Of a stretch of 64,000 nt of DNA, positions 37,180 through 45,493 are shown piece after piece (the first letter of the stretch is position 1; each line of letters begins with the position of its first letter). Location of the stretch: positions 62,001 through 126,000 of the forward strand of contig CALULN010000021.1 in NCBI GenBank assembly GCA_944321505.1, in the 5' to 3' direction. This DNA is from Candidatus Methanomethylophilaceae archaeon (GTDB lineage Archaea; Thermoplasmatota; Thermoplasmata; Methanomassiliicoccales; Methanomethylophilaceae). The notes under the pieces are model-generated. The model ran no database searches. It was not told the origin of the DNA and worked only from the letters and a program-made list of their open reading frames with translations. The position numbers and the translations under genes were made by a program.

Positions 37180-37956
37180 TCACTCCTTCACGTTCCAGGG
37201 CTGGAATCCAGCGAGGGTCCTCAGCTTGTGGATCCTGAGGCCGTAGGCGGTGACCTCCTTGTCGTCCCTCATGTCGACTCCTCCGGGGTACGCGGTGAAG
37301 ATGGTGGTCCTCTTGGCGCACTCCTTCAGGGAGGCGGGCTTTCCGACGGAGATCTTCTTGTCGAGGGGCAGGGCGACCTGGTCCTTGACGTACACGACCT
37401 CTCCCTTCTCGGCGTCCCAGACGTACCTCTGCCAGGCGTCGAACATCAGACCGTTCTCGTCCAGACGGCAGGCGTGTCCGTGGACGGTCGCACCCCTGAT
37501 ACCGGTCAGGGCGGGGTCGAAGGTCTCGTTCTCGATCATCTCCTTGGCCAGGACCTCCAGGTCCCTCTCGCGCATCTCGATGATCTGACGTCCGGACAGG
37601 GTTCCGGTGTCAAGTCCTCTGTACCTGGACAGGTACATCCATGCCCTCTGGTAGGGGGAGATGGGTGCGAAGTAGACGGAGTCGGTGAACTGGATGTACC
37701 TGACACGGTCTCCCTTCTTGGCACCCTCGATGGGGGTGACCAGCTGCCTGATGGGGCAGTCGGGCTCCTTGCCCTCCTCGAGCGGGGGGTGGATGGACTT
37801 GTACTCCTCTCCGGGGTTGCGGTGTCCCATGATCCTGACAACGTCATCCATGGCGACAGTGCGGAGCTTCTTCAGCTTCACTTTGGGGTTCATGTACTTG
37901 CGCCTGTTCTGCGCAGGTATGGACTCACCGGGGTAGAATTGTCTCTGATATGCCAT
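37180..37956 (-). CDS. mcrG: Methyl-coenzyme M reductase subunit gamma
   Basis: Gamma subunit of MCR, 258 residues, helps bind coenzyme M and F430. Recognised by YPGESIPAQNRRKYMNP, RIMGHRNPGEEYKSIHPP and GIRGATVHGHACRLDENGLMFD. It lies one nucleotide after mcrD and before mcrA. No mcrC intervenes, unlike the mcrBDCGA arrangement common in other methanogens. Confidence 0.98.
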   Translation of the reverse strand: MAYQRQFYPGESIPAQNRRKYMNPKVKLKKLRTVAMDDVVRIMGHRNPGEEYKSIHPPLEEGKEPDCPIRQLVTPIEGAKKGDRVRYIQFTDSVYFAPISPYQRAWMYLSRYRGLDTGTLSGRQIIEMRERDLEVLAKEMIENETFDPALTGIRGATVHGHACRLDENGLMFDAWQRYVWDAEKGEVVYVKDQVALPLDKKISVGKPASLKECAKRTTIFTAYPGGVDMRDDKEVTAYGLRIHKLRTLAGFQPWNVKE

Positions 37957-37957
37957 A

Positions 37958-38407
37958 TTAATTCCTCATGTCTGATAGTGTGCTTCTGTACTTGGAGTAT
38001 CTTCCGATGGCCAGCGAATACCCGAAGGGTATGACGCGACCGCAGACGGACTTGATGTGCTCGACGACCTCGTTCTGCTCCTCCTCGCTCTCGACGAGGA
38101 GCTCCAGATAGAAGTCGCCGACCGCCTTGGTGAGGAGTATCTCATCCTTCCCGAACCGGATGACCTGACGGCCGGAGTGGTTGTTGTCCATGCCCTTGGC
38201 GGGTCCAGACCCGATGACGGCAGGGAGGTTCTCTCCGGTTATGTCGATCCTGCGGACGTGGTCCAGTATGAACTGGTCGGCGGCGAGCGCGTTGAGCACC
38301 GACTCGGTGGTAGCCGGCGAAAGCAGGCGGTCGGTCATTATCCTGACCTGGGGGAGCGGCACTCCCGCATACTCATCAGTCCTATCTACTCCAGTCATGA
38401 GAATCAC
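37958..38407 (-). CDS. mcrD: Methyl-coenzyme M reductase operon protein D
   Basis: Accessory protein thought to help assemble MCR or handle F430, absent from the purified enzyme. 149 residues including the family segment PLPQVRIMTDRLLSPATTESVLN. Two starts are possible: GTG 38407, overlapping mcrB as GTGA, or ATG 38398 three codons later. Confidence 0.94.
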   Translation of the reverse strand: MILMTGVDRTDEYAGVPLPQVRIMTDRLLSPATTESVLNALAADQFILDHVRRIDITGENLPAVIGSGPAKGMDNNHSGRQVIRFGKDEILLTKAVGDFYLELLVESEEEQNEVVEHIKSVCGRVIPFGYSLAIGRYSKYRSTLSDMRN

Positions 38408-39738
38408 AGCTTCTTGGCGATCTTCTTGGCCTCCTTGCCAACGACCTGGATCGGGGTCCTGAACTCGTCGAGACCGCCGAAGACCTCTTTGAACAGTCCG
38501 GACGTCGCCTCAGCCGAGAAGGTCTGGGTTCCGCCGTCGAGACAGTTGGCTGCAGTGACTGCGGGGATCAGGACACCCTTGGAGTGCCTGGTGACCACGT
38601 GGTTGCCGTGGAACAGTCCGGGTCCGCCTCCACCGTAGATGGAGTGGGAGAAGAAGGACATTCCGACGCACACACCCATGGACCTTCCGTAGTCTGCGGA
38701 GGGCAGGCCGGTCTCGTGCTCGAGGATATCGTTGTAGTACAGGATGGTTGCGGGGACACCCTGGGCGGCCCTGGCGGCACCGACGTTGACCATGACGGCG
38801 GCGACCATTCCGACGGACGCGTAGGCGTTCCACATGGGCATGTCGTCGGTGGTGTAGACCTTGTATCCGCTGGGGAGGGTCTCCTTGACCTTGACGACGC
38901 CGTTGTCGATGGCGTACTCCATGAGGGTCTCGATGACGGTTCCGACGGTTCCGGTCTTGCCGTTCTTCTTGACGATGGAGTAGAGCATGTTGTTGGCGTT
39001 CAGTCCCTCGTAGGCGAGAGCGAGCAGCGCACCCCTCTCGAAGGGTCCGTTGGCGTCACCCATCTCGAAGGAACCCATCTGCTCGAACAGAGCGGACAGG
39101 GCGACACCCTGCATGGCGTTCCTGTTGACCAGGGCGACCACGTGGTTGGCCATGATGTTCCTCAGAGCGTAACCTGCACCCTCGTTGTTCTGGGGGATCT
39201 CCAGGATGGACTTGACGTTGGCGCCGGTGAATCCGACGGTCTGGGGGTATCTGCCCCAAACGGCTCCCTTCACCATGTTGGCCTTGTGCATCGGGATGTT
39301 GAACTCGTCGATGATGGCCTGGACGGTTGCGGAAGCGGCGGCGGTGAAGCCGGTGGTGTACTCGACACCTGCGTTGACCCTGTCCTCGGGAACGACCACG
39401 ACGATGTTCTTTCCGCCGGACTTGACCTCGACAACGGTGTCGTCGCCGTCGTAGACCTGGACCATGTCCTTGATCCTGGCGGCAATCTTGTCAGCGCTCG
39501 CGACGAGCGGGATGTCGATCTCCTTGCCCAGGATCTGGCATCCGTCGCCTGCCATCTTTCCGGTCTTGAGAGCGCTCTCAATGCCGGACAGGCTGACCGC
39601 GACAGTCCTCTTGGTCAAGGATGCAATCCTCTGGATTGCCTTGTTGCGCAACGGGCTGATGGCTTCAAGGGGCACATCCTTAGCGATGCGCTTTCCCCTG
39701 TCGTCATACAGGTCGATTACGTCCTCGTATTTTGGCAT
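38404..39738 (-). CDS. mcrB: Methyl-coenzyme M reductase subunit beta
   Basis: Beta subunit of MCR, 444 residues, contributing active-site residues (the SIYGGGGPGLFHGNHVVTRHSKG segment is the family hallmark, including the tyrosine facing F430). First gene of the operon. A GGAGGT ribosome site lies 6 nt before the ATG, so unlike most single genes here it is translated from a leadered mRNA. Confidence 0.99.
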   Translation of the reverse strand: MPKYEDVIDLYDDRGKRIAKDVPLEAISPLRNKAIQRIASLTKRTVAVSLSGIESALKTGKMAGDGCQILGKEIDIPLVASADKIAARIKDMVQVYDGDDTVVEVKSGGKNIVVVVPEDRVNAGVEYTTGFTAAASATVQAIIDEFNIPMHKANMVKGAVWGRYPQTVGFTGANVKSILEIPQNNEGAGYALRNIMANHVVALVNRNAMQGVALSALFEQMGSFEMGDANGPFERGALLALAYEGLNANNMLYSIVKKNGKTGTVGTVIETLMEYAIDNGVVKVKETLPSGYKVYTTDDMPMWNAYASVGMVAAVMVNVGAARAAQGVPATILYYNDILEHETGLPSADYGRSMGVCVGMSFFSHSIYGGGGPGLFHGNHVVTRHSKGVLIPAVTAANCLDGGTQTFSAEATSGLFKEVFGGLDEFRTPIQVVGKEAKKIAKKL

Positions 39739-39820
39739 TTTATACCTCCGTTTTCATATAAAGTGGCAGAAAGACACGCTTTTTGCCTTGTCCCTTGCGA
39801 TTAGGGTATTCGAATCCATG

Positions 39821-39830
39821 CATATAAAAC
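39821..39830 (-). promoter_or_regulatory. Probable mcr operon TATA box
   Basis: GTTTTATATG on the minus strand, about 85 nt upstream of the mcrB ATG, predicting a leader of about 60 nt that includes the GGAGGT site. A second box CTTTATATGA at 39754-39763 is too close to the ATG to use it as a leaderless start. The whole 39739-40011 spacer is AT-rich and holds no gene. Confidence 0.5.
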
Positions 39831-40011
39831 CCGCATACGAACGCCATTTTCCTGGTATTTTACACTAAACTTACATGAATACTAGGGAATATCCCGGATT
39901 CCATGCATCATATACGTGCATTGGTGCACATATATATTCAATTTCATCGACATGCGGATGCCGGTGCGGATGCCGTGCGGAAAACGGCTAAATACTCGTT
40001 CGGAGGGGCCG

Positions 40012-41244
40012 TCACAGCCCCGGCGGGGCTCCGTGCAGACGCTCGGATCCGTAGAGGCGGTTGCCCTCCCTGTCCGGGTCCATGGTGCTCACCTCCAGCC
40101 CCGGCACGGTCATGCGCACCACCGGCACGCCGAACTCCGGGCGGGTGAGGTCCTTGCACACGACCATGTCGAAGCCCCCGTCCATGAGCGCGCCGAGGAC
40201 GGTCTCGATGTCGTCGAGCACGTACTCGGAGGCGCGGTTGGGGATCTCCGACAGCCGGACCGTCTTCCCCGATGGGGAGAACCACATGCGGTTGGCCAGT
40301 TTCATGGCCTCGTAGCCCATGTCCTGCACCTGCTTCTGCAGCTGGGCGTTGATCTTGGCGCCGTGCTTGTGGGTGGTCCTGCTCTGGGCCACCTCGGTCA
40401 GCGCCCTGACGCAGGCGATCTCCGGGTCCAGGTGGGTGCCCACGCCGATCACCAGCATCTCCGGGTCCCTGGTCCTCACATCGTCGGCGGCGGCGCCGAT
40501 GGTAGGGATGCCGATGTCCGATGTCAGGTCCTTGAGATGCACCTCTATCCCCGCGTCGGCGAACATCTCCAGCAGGCGGGCGGCCTCGGTCCCCGGCTCG
40601 TCGATCTCGATATCGGCGCCGGCGTGCTCGTTGAACTCCGCTATGGACCACGCGTCCCTCTCGATCAGCTCGAAGAGCCCGTGGAGGATCGCCTCCTCCA
40701 AGGTGTTCCCCGCCGCCAGGCCGTTGGTGTGGAACCTGTACAGCTGCAGGTCGGTGGTGGGCTTGTAGGGATAGAACGCCTCGCAGGCCGGGACCCACAC
40801 CGGGCATCCGCGGAAGAGCTCGTAGCCCTCGGTCCATGCTATCTCGGCCCCGCGGACCATCCCCGCCACCGAAGGCGGCAGGTTCAGCTCGTACGGGTTC
40901 ACCGCCAGGCCGTTGTCCGCGGCCTGCTCGTATGTCCCGTAGACGATCTCGTCGTCCGGACGCATCTCGGCGGAGTGGCGCTCTATGGCTTCCATGACGG
41001 CAGAGGCCAGTGCCTGCTCCCGGGTGGCGCCCTTGCCGTTGTAGAACCCCTCGGTGCCCTTGGCGGTCACCGCCCTGCGGAGCGAGAACACCGGTATCCC
41101 CAGGTTGTCCTTGGGGGTTATGTCCTCGGGCATGTCCATGCCCGCCTCCTTGAGCAAAGGTATGGCTCTCCTCACCGTCTCCTCCGGGGGCACCGTCCTG
41201 ATGCCGGTCTCCGGGGAGGCCTTGCGGCATCTGTTCAGCATCAT
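40012..41244 (-). CDS. YcaO-domain protein, probable McrA glycine thioamidation enzyme (methanogenesis marker 1)
   Basis: YcaO enzymes use ATP to activate a peptide carbonyl; in methanogens the enzyme converts the active-site glycine of McrA to thioglycine. 410 residues with the nucleotide-binding clusters SAVMEAIERHSAE and LFELIERDAWS, and GYNGKG-type residues (FYNGKGATREQALASA). Located directly upstream of the mcr operon on the same strand and overlapped by a Lrp/AsnC regulator (ATGA). The helper TfuA, when present, is often adjacent; none is seen in this window. Confidence 0.88.
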   Translation of the reverse strand: MMLNRCRKASPETGIRTVPPEETVRRAIPLLKEAGMDMPEDITPKDNLGIPVFSLRRAVTAKGTEGFYNGKGATREQALASAVMEAIERHSAEMRPDDEIVYGTYEQAADNGLAVNPYELNLPPSVAGMVRGAEIAWTEGYELFRGCPVWVPACEAFYPYKPTTDLQLYRFHTNGLAAGNTLEEAILHGLFELIERDAWSIAEFNEHAGADIEIDEPGTEAARLLEMFADAGIEVHLKDLTSDIGIPTIGAAADDVRTRDPEMLVIGVGTHLDPEIACVRALTEVAQSRTTHKHGAKINAQLQKQVQDMGYEAMKLANRMWFSPSGKTVRLSEIPNRASEYVLDDIETVLGALMDGGFDMVVCKDLTRPEFGVPVVRMTVPGLEVSTMDPDREGNRLYGSERLHGAPPGL

Positions 41245-41726
41245 GGCAGACCCTCCGGCCCGCCGATGTAGAGATCTAGATCCGCATCGGGATTCATGGG
41301 GACGGCGTCCACCAGGACGTCCACCTCCACGTTCCTGACGCTGGGCATCTTCAGGAGCTTGGTCTGTATCATCTCGTAGAGCTCGTCCACGCTGCGGGTG
41401 TAGACCTCGCAGACGATGTTGTGGTCGCCGAAGGCCTTGAAGGCGGCGGACACCTCCGGATAGGACATGAGGTTCTCCAGCACCACCGATGCCGGGGCGC
41501 CGATGACCTGTATCATCACCAGGGACCTCATGAGGCCCAGCTTGGTCTCGTCCAGGCGCAGGGAGTATCCGGATATGACGCCGTCCGACTCCATGCGGGC
41601 TATGCGGCGGCTGACGGTGGCCTTGGATGTGCCCAGCCGGTCGCCGATGCTGCCCATGGGGGTGCGGGAATCCCTCCGCAGCATCCTGAGAATCTCGATG
41701 TCCTTGGCGTCGAGGCGCTCCTGCAT
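41241..41726 (-). CDS. Lrp/AsnC family transcriptional regulator
   Basis: 161 residues: winged helix (MGSIGDRLGTSKATVSRRIARMESDGVI, about 24-51) followed by the RAM ligand-binding domain (LVMIQVIGAPASVVLENLMSYPEVSAAFKAFGDHNIVCEV). These proteins assemble as octamers and respond to amino acids. It is the first gene of a unit with ycaO, so it may adjust McrA modification to cell state. AT-rich boxes lie within 30 nt upstream. Confidence 0.9.
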   Translation of the reverse strand: MQERLDAKDIEILRMLRRDSRTPMGSIGDRLGTSKATVSRRIARMESDGVISGYSLRLDETKLGLMRSLVMIQVIGAPASVVLENLMSYPEVSAAFKAFGDHNIVCEVYTRSVDELYEMIQTKLLKMPSVRNVEVDVLVDAVPMNPDADLDLYIGGPEGLP

Positions 41727-41762
41727 ACCCCGCCTATATATCAGAATATAGTAAAAGGTTAA

Positions 41763-41779
41763 GGGAGGGGGACCCTCCC
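41763..41779 (-). terminator. Hairpin terminator after the DUF169 gene
   Basis: Stem GGGAGGG/CCCTCCC with a 3-nt loop, followed on the minus strand by TTAACCTTTT. It divides the DUF169 gene from the regulator-ycaO unit. Confidence 0.6.
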
Positions 41780-41789
41780 CCGGGAGACC

Positions 41790-42500
41790 TCAGTCCCTCT
41801 TGGCCTTGGTGAGCACGCCCTCGGCGTAGACCTCGATGTCCTCGGCCATCCTGGGGATCTCGGCGTAGGGGATGCCGATGGCCATCTCGTCGGACTTCAT
41901 GTCGGTCTTCTTCCTGCATCCGAAGCAGCCGATGGAGATGTTGACGGTCTGCTTCATCAGGGGGTACGCGGTCACGTCGGCGCAGGCGCACTGGAAGGGC
42001 GCGGTGACGTAGACGGCGCGGCCTCCGCCGTGGCGCAGGTGCAGGGCCTCGAACCAGTAGACCCTCTCGGGGATGTCGATGACCGCCACCACATCAGGCT
42101 CGAAGTCGGCATCCTTCAGGGGGCAGACCACCTCTCCGTCGGTGGCGTAGTCCACGTCTGCGATGGTGTCGAACATCTCGGAAGAGGCCTTGGCGTCCTC
42201 GTGGATGCCCATGCCCAGGTGGAACTCCCCGCTCCTGACCTTCTCGGGGCGCTCGGTCATGCCGAGGGTGCAGGCGCCCACCATGCATCCCTGGGACTCC
42301 AGGGGCATGCGCAGGCAGGCTCCGTCCTTGGCGGCGAAGACCGCCTGGCAATGGCTGAGCTGCTTCTCGGGGACGTCGAACCCTCCGGGGAAGGCCTCTC
42401 CCTTCTTCACCAGCTTGATGGCCACGGGCTCGTGCCTGAGGCCGATGATGCGCTTGAACTTCTCGCTGATCGCCTTGTTCTTCTCCAGCATGTCAGACAT
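41790..42500 (-). CDS. DUF169 family protein
   Basis: 236 residues of a family (DUF169, ArCR-type) frequent in methanogens and other anaerobes and often linked to one-carbon metabolism; no reaction is established. Typical segments: RIIGLRHEPVAIKLVKKGEAFP, HCQAVFAAKDGACLRMPLES, and a late cysteine region YVTAPFQCACADVTAYPLMKQ...CFGCRKKTD that may bind Fe-S or metal. A CTATATAAG box about 30 nt before the ATG gives a very short leader. Confidence 0.8.
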   Translation of the reverse strand: MSDMLEKNKAISEKFKRIIGLRHEPVAIKLVKKGEAFPGGFDVPEKQLSHCQAVFAAKDGACLRMPLESQGCMVGACTLGMTERPEKVRSGEFHLGMGIHEDAKASSEMFDTIADVDYATDGEVVCPLKDADFEPDVVAVIDIPERVYWFEALHLRHGGGRAVYVTAPFQCACADVTAYPLMKQTVNISIGCFGCRKKTDMKSDEMAIGIPYAEIPRMAEDIEVYAEGVLTKAKRD

Positions 42501-42565
42501 GGTTCCTGTGTATGGATGGACGGCTTATATAGTTGTCATCGGCGTTAACTCGTGTTTAACGATGA

Positions 42566-43120
42566 GTCTGCCACGGTCGTGCGGGCATCGGCGGCAGGAT
42601 CTCATCCAGGAGCATCTCGAAGCGCATCGCGGGCCAGGGGCTCAGACTGTCTCACGTCACCGCAGAGGAGTACATGGCCTACATCACCGAGGCGATGCTT
42701 ATGTCCAGGGCCGGCAGGATGGATTCCTCCACCCGCGGATACCTGCGCACATCGGACAAATTCTACGCCTCTGATATCGGCATCAGGAACTTCATCGCCG
42801 GGGCGAGGATCGACGATATCGAGGGGATCCTGGAGAACGTGGTGTACAACGAGCTGGTATACAGGTACGGAAACGCATCCGTGTGCGACGTCAACGGGCT
42901 GGAGGTGGATTTCATCTCGGAGGCCGACGGACGCCTGATGTACTTCCAGGTCAGTGTCAGCATCGGCGACGCCGGGACCCGCGAGAGGGAGCGGAGACCG
43001 CTTAGGGCGCTCAGAGACGGATATCCCAAGACGGTCATCATCTACGAGGGCTTCCCGCAGAAGGACATCGACGGCATCAGGATCGTCGGCATCCTGGAAT
43101 GGCTCACCGGATGCGGATGA
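42566..43120 (+). pseudogene. DUF4143-type AAA ATPase, C-terminal remnant
   Basis: Only the DUF4143 part remains: SISKRIAGQGLRLSHVTAEEYMAYITEAMLMSRAGRMD, KFYASDIGIRNFIAG and the nuclease-like end NGLEVDFISEADGRLMYFQVSV. The N-terminal AAA domain with its Walker motifs is absent; the frame closes upstream at TGA 42563. A short product from ATG 42674 is possible but would lack the ATPase. Two full-length relatives occur at 48977-50329 and 56673-58040. Confidence 0.8.
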
Positions 43121-43235
43121 TCGGACTACCCATCCACTCTCTCGGAGACGATGGTCGGCTCCTTGGAATCGAAGGCGATGCCGTACAGCACTTCAATCGG
43201 GTTCAGATTGCGACAAAAAGTGTAAAAAGAATTGT

Positions 43236-43257
43236 GCCGGCGCCTCATGGCGCCGGC
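43236..43257 (-). terminator. Hairpin terminator after ramA
   Basis: Perfect 9-bp stem GCCGGCGCC/GGCGCCGGC with a TCAT loop, then ACAATTCTTTTTACACTTTTT on the minus strand. The rest of 43121-43235 holds no convincing gene. Confidence 0.75.
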
Positions 43258-43265
43258 GGTCACGG

Positions 43266-44891
43266 TCAGATGACCGGGGTGAGCCTGGCGAACTCGTACA
43301 CCTTCTCGGGGCAGTTCATCTCGCAGGCCTGGCAGGCGGTGCCCAGGCACAGGTCGGAGCGGACGTTGATGGTGGGCCCCTCGGTGACCTTCAGCGCCCT
43401 CTCGGGGCAGCCGCGCTCGCACTTCCTGCATCCGGTGCAGCCGTCGAAGCTGCCCCTGAGGATGAGGCCCACCTCCTCCATGGTGTGGACGCCTCCTCCC
43501 ACGTCGGGGATGTCGGACTTCACCACCCTGACCACCTTCTTCGGCGGCACCAGGGCGGGCATGGATCCCAGGCCCTCCATCTCCATCATCTCGCTGTACA
43601 TGTCGAAGGACATGCCCTCGGTCCAGTAGGCCAGCTCCAGCACGTACATCTTCTCGAAGATCTCGTTGCCGGCGAACATGATGTGATTCGCCGAGATGGA
43701 GTTGGCGACGGACTGCATCTCGTCAAGGGTCTCGGCGTCCCTGAGGAGGTCGTGGGCCATCATCAGAGAGGTGTTGCCCAGCTGGTAGACCTCGTCCAGG
43801 ACCCTGGGGATCATGCCGCAGTACTGGGCCTTGACGGCATCGACATATGTTCCGGAGGCGCCGGCCATGTACATGGTGCGGACGTCGCCGTCGTCGATGC
43901 CGACCTCCTTCATCAGGGTGCGGTGGCCGGCGCGGATGGCGCCCATGGCCTTCCCGGCCTCCTGGACGTCCTCCTCGGTGAAGTAGATCCCGTTGGTGAA
44001 CTTGAGGCGGTGCTCCTCGTTGACTATGTGCGGCAGGGATATGGCTCCGGACTTCAGGCCCTCCGCCATGGCGGAGACCACTCCGGTTCCGGTGATCCCC
44101 CTGGCCTGGTAGTCCAGGATCTTGACCTCCCTGCCGGTGAGGGGATCCACCTTGCAGGTGGTGATGGGGACCAGGCGGTCGTCCAGGACGATGTTGTCCC
44201 ACATCCCGTCCTCGGAGATGCTGACGTCGGAGATGGCGCCGGGGGCGGCGAGGATGCCGTACTTGATGGACTGACCCTCCATGGCCGGGCCGGCGGCGGC
44301 GGAGCCGGAGTACAGCTGGCCGTCGTGGTAAAGGCCCATCTCCGCGTTGGTGCCGTAGTCGGTGACCATGCAGGTCTCGTCCTTCTCCAGCATATGGGAC
44401 TTCATGATCATGGCCAGGGCGTCGGCTCCGATCTCGTGCCTGATGGCCGGGGGTATCAGCACCTCCACCTCGGGGTTGATTCCGGGGATGCCGATGGTGC
44501 CGGCGGTGGTGACGTGGGCGGAGCGGTCGGGGCTCTTGACGCCCAGGGACTTGAGCTTGTTCTTACCGGCGAAGGCCAGGTCGCGGACCTCGATGTTCTC
44601 GAAGATGGACAGCTGGATGGGGTTCCCGCAGACGGAGATCCTCCTGATGTCCTTCATCTTGTCCTTCCCGTAGAGGGAGATGAGGTTCTGGATGGTGCCC
44701 ATGATGATGCCGTGGCCCACTTCGGAGCCGGACTTCATCCAGAAATGCAGGTGATCCATGATGTTGGCGCCCGGGAGGGGGTGCCTGACGGTGATGGCTG
44801 TGTCGAGGATCCTGGCGTTGTCGTCCAGATCCACCAGGTGGGACCTGAAACCGCTGGTTCCGAGGTCCAATGCGACTCCGTAATTCGGCAT
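43266..44891 (-). CDS. ramA: RamA-type corrinoid protein reductive activase
   Basis: Reduces the inactive Co(II) of methyltransferase corrinoid proteins to Co(I) with ATP and low-potential electrons, so that methylamines or methanol can feed CoM methylation. 541 residues: an ASKHA-like ATPase body (GVALDLGTSGFRSHLVDLD, DYGTNAEMGL, GASGTYVDAVKAQYCGMIP) and a C-terminal pair of [4Fe-4S] motifs (CTGCRKCERGCP and CLGTACQACEMNCP). ATG 44891 is chosen over 44909 because GGTTAATATA at 44911-44920 lies 25 nt upstream. No methyltransferase gene is adjacent. Confidence 0.93.
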   Translation of the reverse strand: MPNYGVALDLGTSGFRSHLVDLDDNARILDTAITVRHPLPGANIMDHLHFWMKSGSEVGHGIIMGTIQNLISLYGKDKMKDIRRISVCGNPIQLSIFENIEVRDLAFAGKNKLKSLGVKSPDRSAHVTTAGTIGIPGINPEVEVLIPPAIRHEIGADALAMIMKSHMLEKDETCMVTDYGTNAEMGLYHDGQLYSGSAAAGPAMEGQSIKYGILAAPGAISDVSISEDGMWDNIVLDDRLVPITTCKVDPLTGREVKILDYQARGITGTGVVSAMAEGLKSGAISLPHIVNEEHRLKFTNGIYFTEEDVQEAGKAMGAIRAGHRTLMKEVGIDDGDVRTMYMAGASGTYVDAVKAQYCGMIPRVLDEVYQLGNTSLMMAHDLLRDAETLDEMQSVANSISANHIMFAGNEIFEKMYVLELAYWTEGMSFDMYSEMMEMEGLGSMPALVPPKKVVRVVKSDIPDVGGGVHTMEEVGLILRGSFDGCTGCRKCERGCPERALKVTEGPTINVRSDLCLGTACQACEMNCPEKVYEFARLTPVI

Positions 44892-44910
44892 GATTCGGAA
44901 TCGCAACATC

Positions 44911-44920
44911 TATATTAACC
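44911..44920 (-). promoter_or_regulatory. TATA box of ramA (leaderless)
   Basis: GGTTAATATA centred 25 nt upstream of ATG 44891; its position decides between the two possible ramA starts. Confidence 0.6.
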
Positions 44921-44993
44921 TTTTAAACGGCGTCAATCGCGGTATGAAAAACAAGATGGGGAAAAGGGTTGAGAGGTGCACATATGCGCAAGG

Positions 44994-45165
44994 TGGGGGC
45001 AAGGGGATTTGAACCCCTGTCAGCGGGTTTCCACCACGCGGGGAGCTACCCCGCGCGAAATCATAGGGTCATCGCTCCAGTCACTCATCAACTGGTCAGC
45101 AAACCCATTTCCAATCACGCTCTATAACTGGAGCCCGCCAGTCTGCCAGGTTAGCCTATACCCCC
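44994..45165 (-). tRNA. tRNA-Trp (CCA) with a 99-nt intron carrying a box C/D guide RNA
   Basis: Exons: acceptor GGGGGTA/TGCCCCC with discriminator A, anticodon stem GCGGG/CCCGC, anticodon CCA at 45131-45129. The intron (45127-45029) follows nucleotide 37, the usual archaeal place. It contains box C-like GTGATTG, D' CTGA (45099-45096), C' TGATGAG (45090-45084) and a D-like ATGA (45072-45069). Guide ACTGGAGC pairs with the anticodon loop and GGGTTT with the 3' exon. By the rule of the fifth nucleotide before box D or D', these point to C34 and C39, as in known euryarchaeal tRNA-Trp introns. The D-stem has a mismatch in my fold. Confidence 0.88.
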
Positions 45166-45189
45166 GTGAGACTGATTGTGTGATCAGGT

Positions 45190-45297
45190 TCACTTCTTGC
45201 GCATCTTCTGTGCTCTCTTTCTTCTCCTCATCTTCTTCTTGCGCCACTTCCAACGCTGGTTGCCGCGTTTCTTCCAGGCGCGCGAGCTTCTCTTCAT
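45190..45297 (-). CDS. rpl41e: Ribosomal protein eL41
   Basis: 35 residues, more than half Arg/Lys. The C-terminal two thirds, WKWRKKKMRRRKRAQKMRKK, fit the eL41 pattern WRKKRMRR-KRKRRKMR. It forms a single helix in the ribosome at the subunit interface. An AGGAAGGAA ribosome site precedes the ATG. It lies between tRNA-Arg and tRNA-Trp on the same strand with no separate promoter evident, so all three may share one transcript. The first about 13 residues extend beyond the usual eL41. Confidence 0.8.
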   Translation of the reverse strand: MKRSSRAWKKRGNQRWKWRKKKMRRRKRAQKMRKK

Positions 45298-45332
45298 GTC
45301 GGTTCCTTCCTGAGCGCCTTGGCGCTCCGAGG

Positions 45333-45407
45333 CGGGCCCGTCGGGATTCGAACCCGAGGCGTCTGGCTTAGAAGGCCAGCGCTATATCCTAGCTAAGCCA
45401 CAGGCCC
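45333..45407 (-). tRNA. tRNA-Arg (UCU)
   Basis: Acceptor GGGCCTG/CGGGCCC with discriminator G; anticodon stem CTGGC/GCCAG around loop CTTCTAA, anticodon TCT; T loop TTCGAAT. CCA is not encoded. A CTTTAAATCG box about 30 nt upstream is the likely promoter for the tRNA-Arg, eL41, tRNA-Trp group. Confidence 0.94.
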
Positions 45408-45493
45408 GCAGTGAGCCTGCCCATCACGTCATGCGATTTAAAGCTTTACCAGGGAACGGCGCCCGTCATCGCTTTTCCCCATATTAATGGAAA

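Noticed and set aside
35264-37246. 660-codon open frame on the plus strand
   Set aside because: It is antisense to mcrA, DUF2098 and the end of mcrG, with repetitive Gly/Val/Asp shadow composition.
40012-40012. A tfuA-like gene next to ycaO
   Set aside because: The neighbours are mcrB and an Lrp/AsnC regulator; no TfuA-like protein was recognised in the window.
43126-43235. Short minus-strand frame after ramA (ending EPTIVSERVDG)
   Set aside because: It lies beyond the ramA terminator, lacks a start or ribosome site and is under 40 codons; too little to support a gene.
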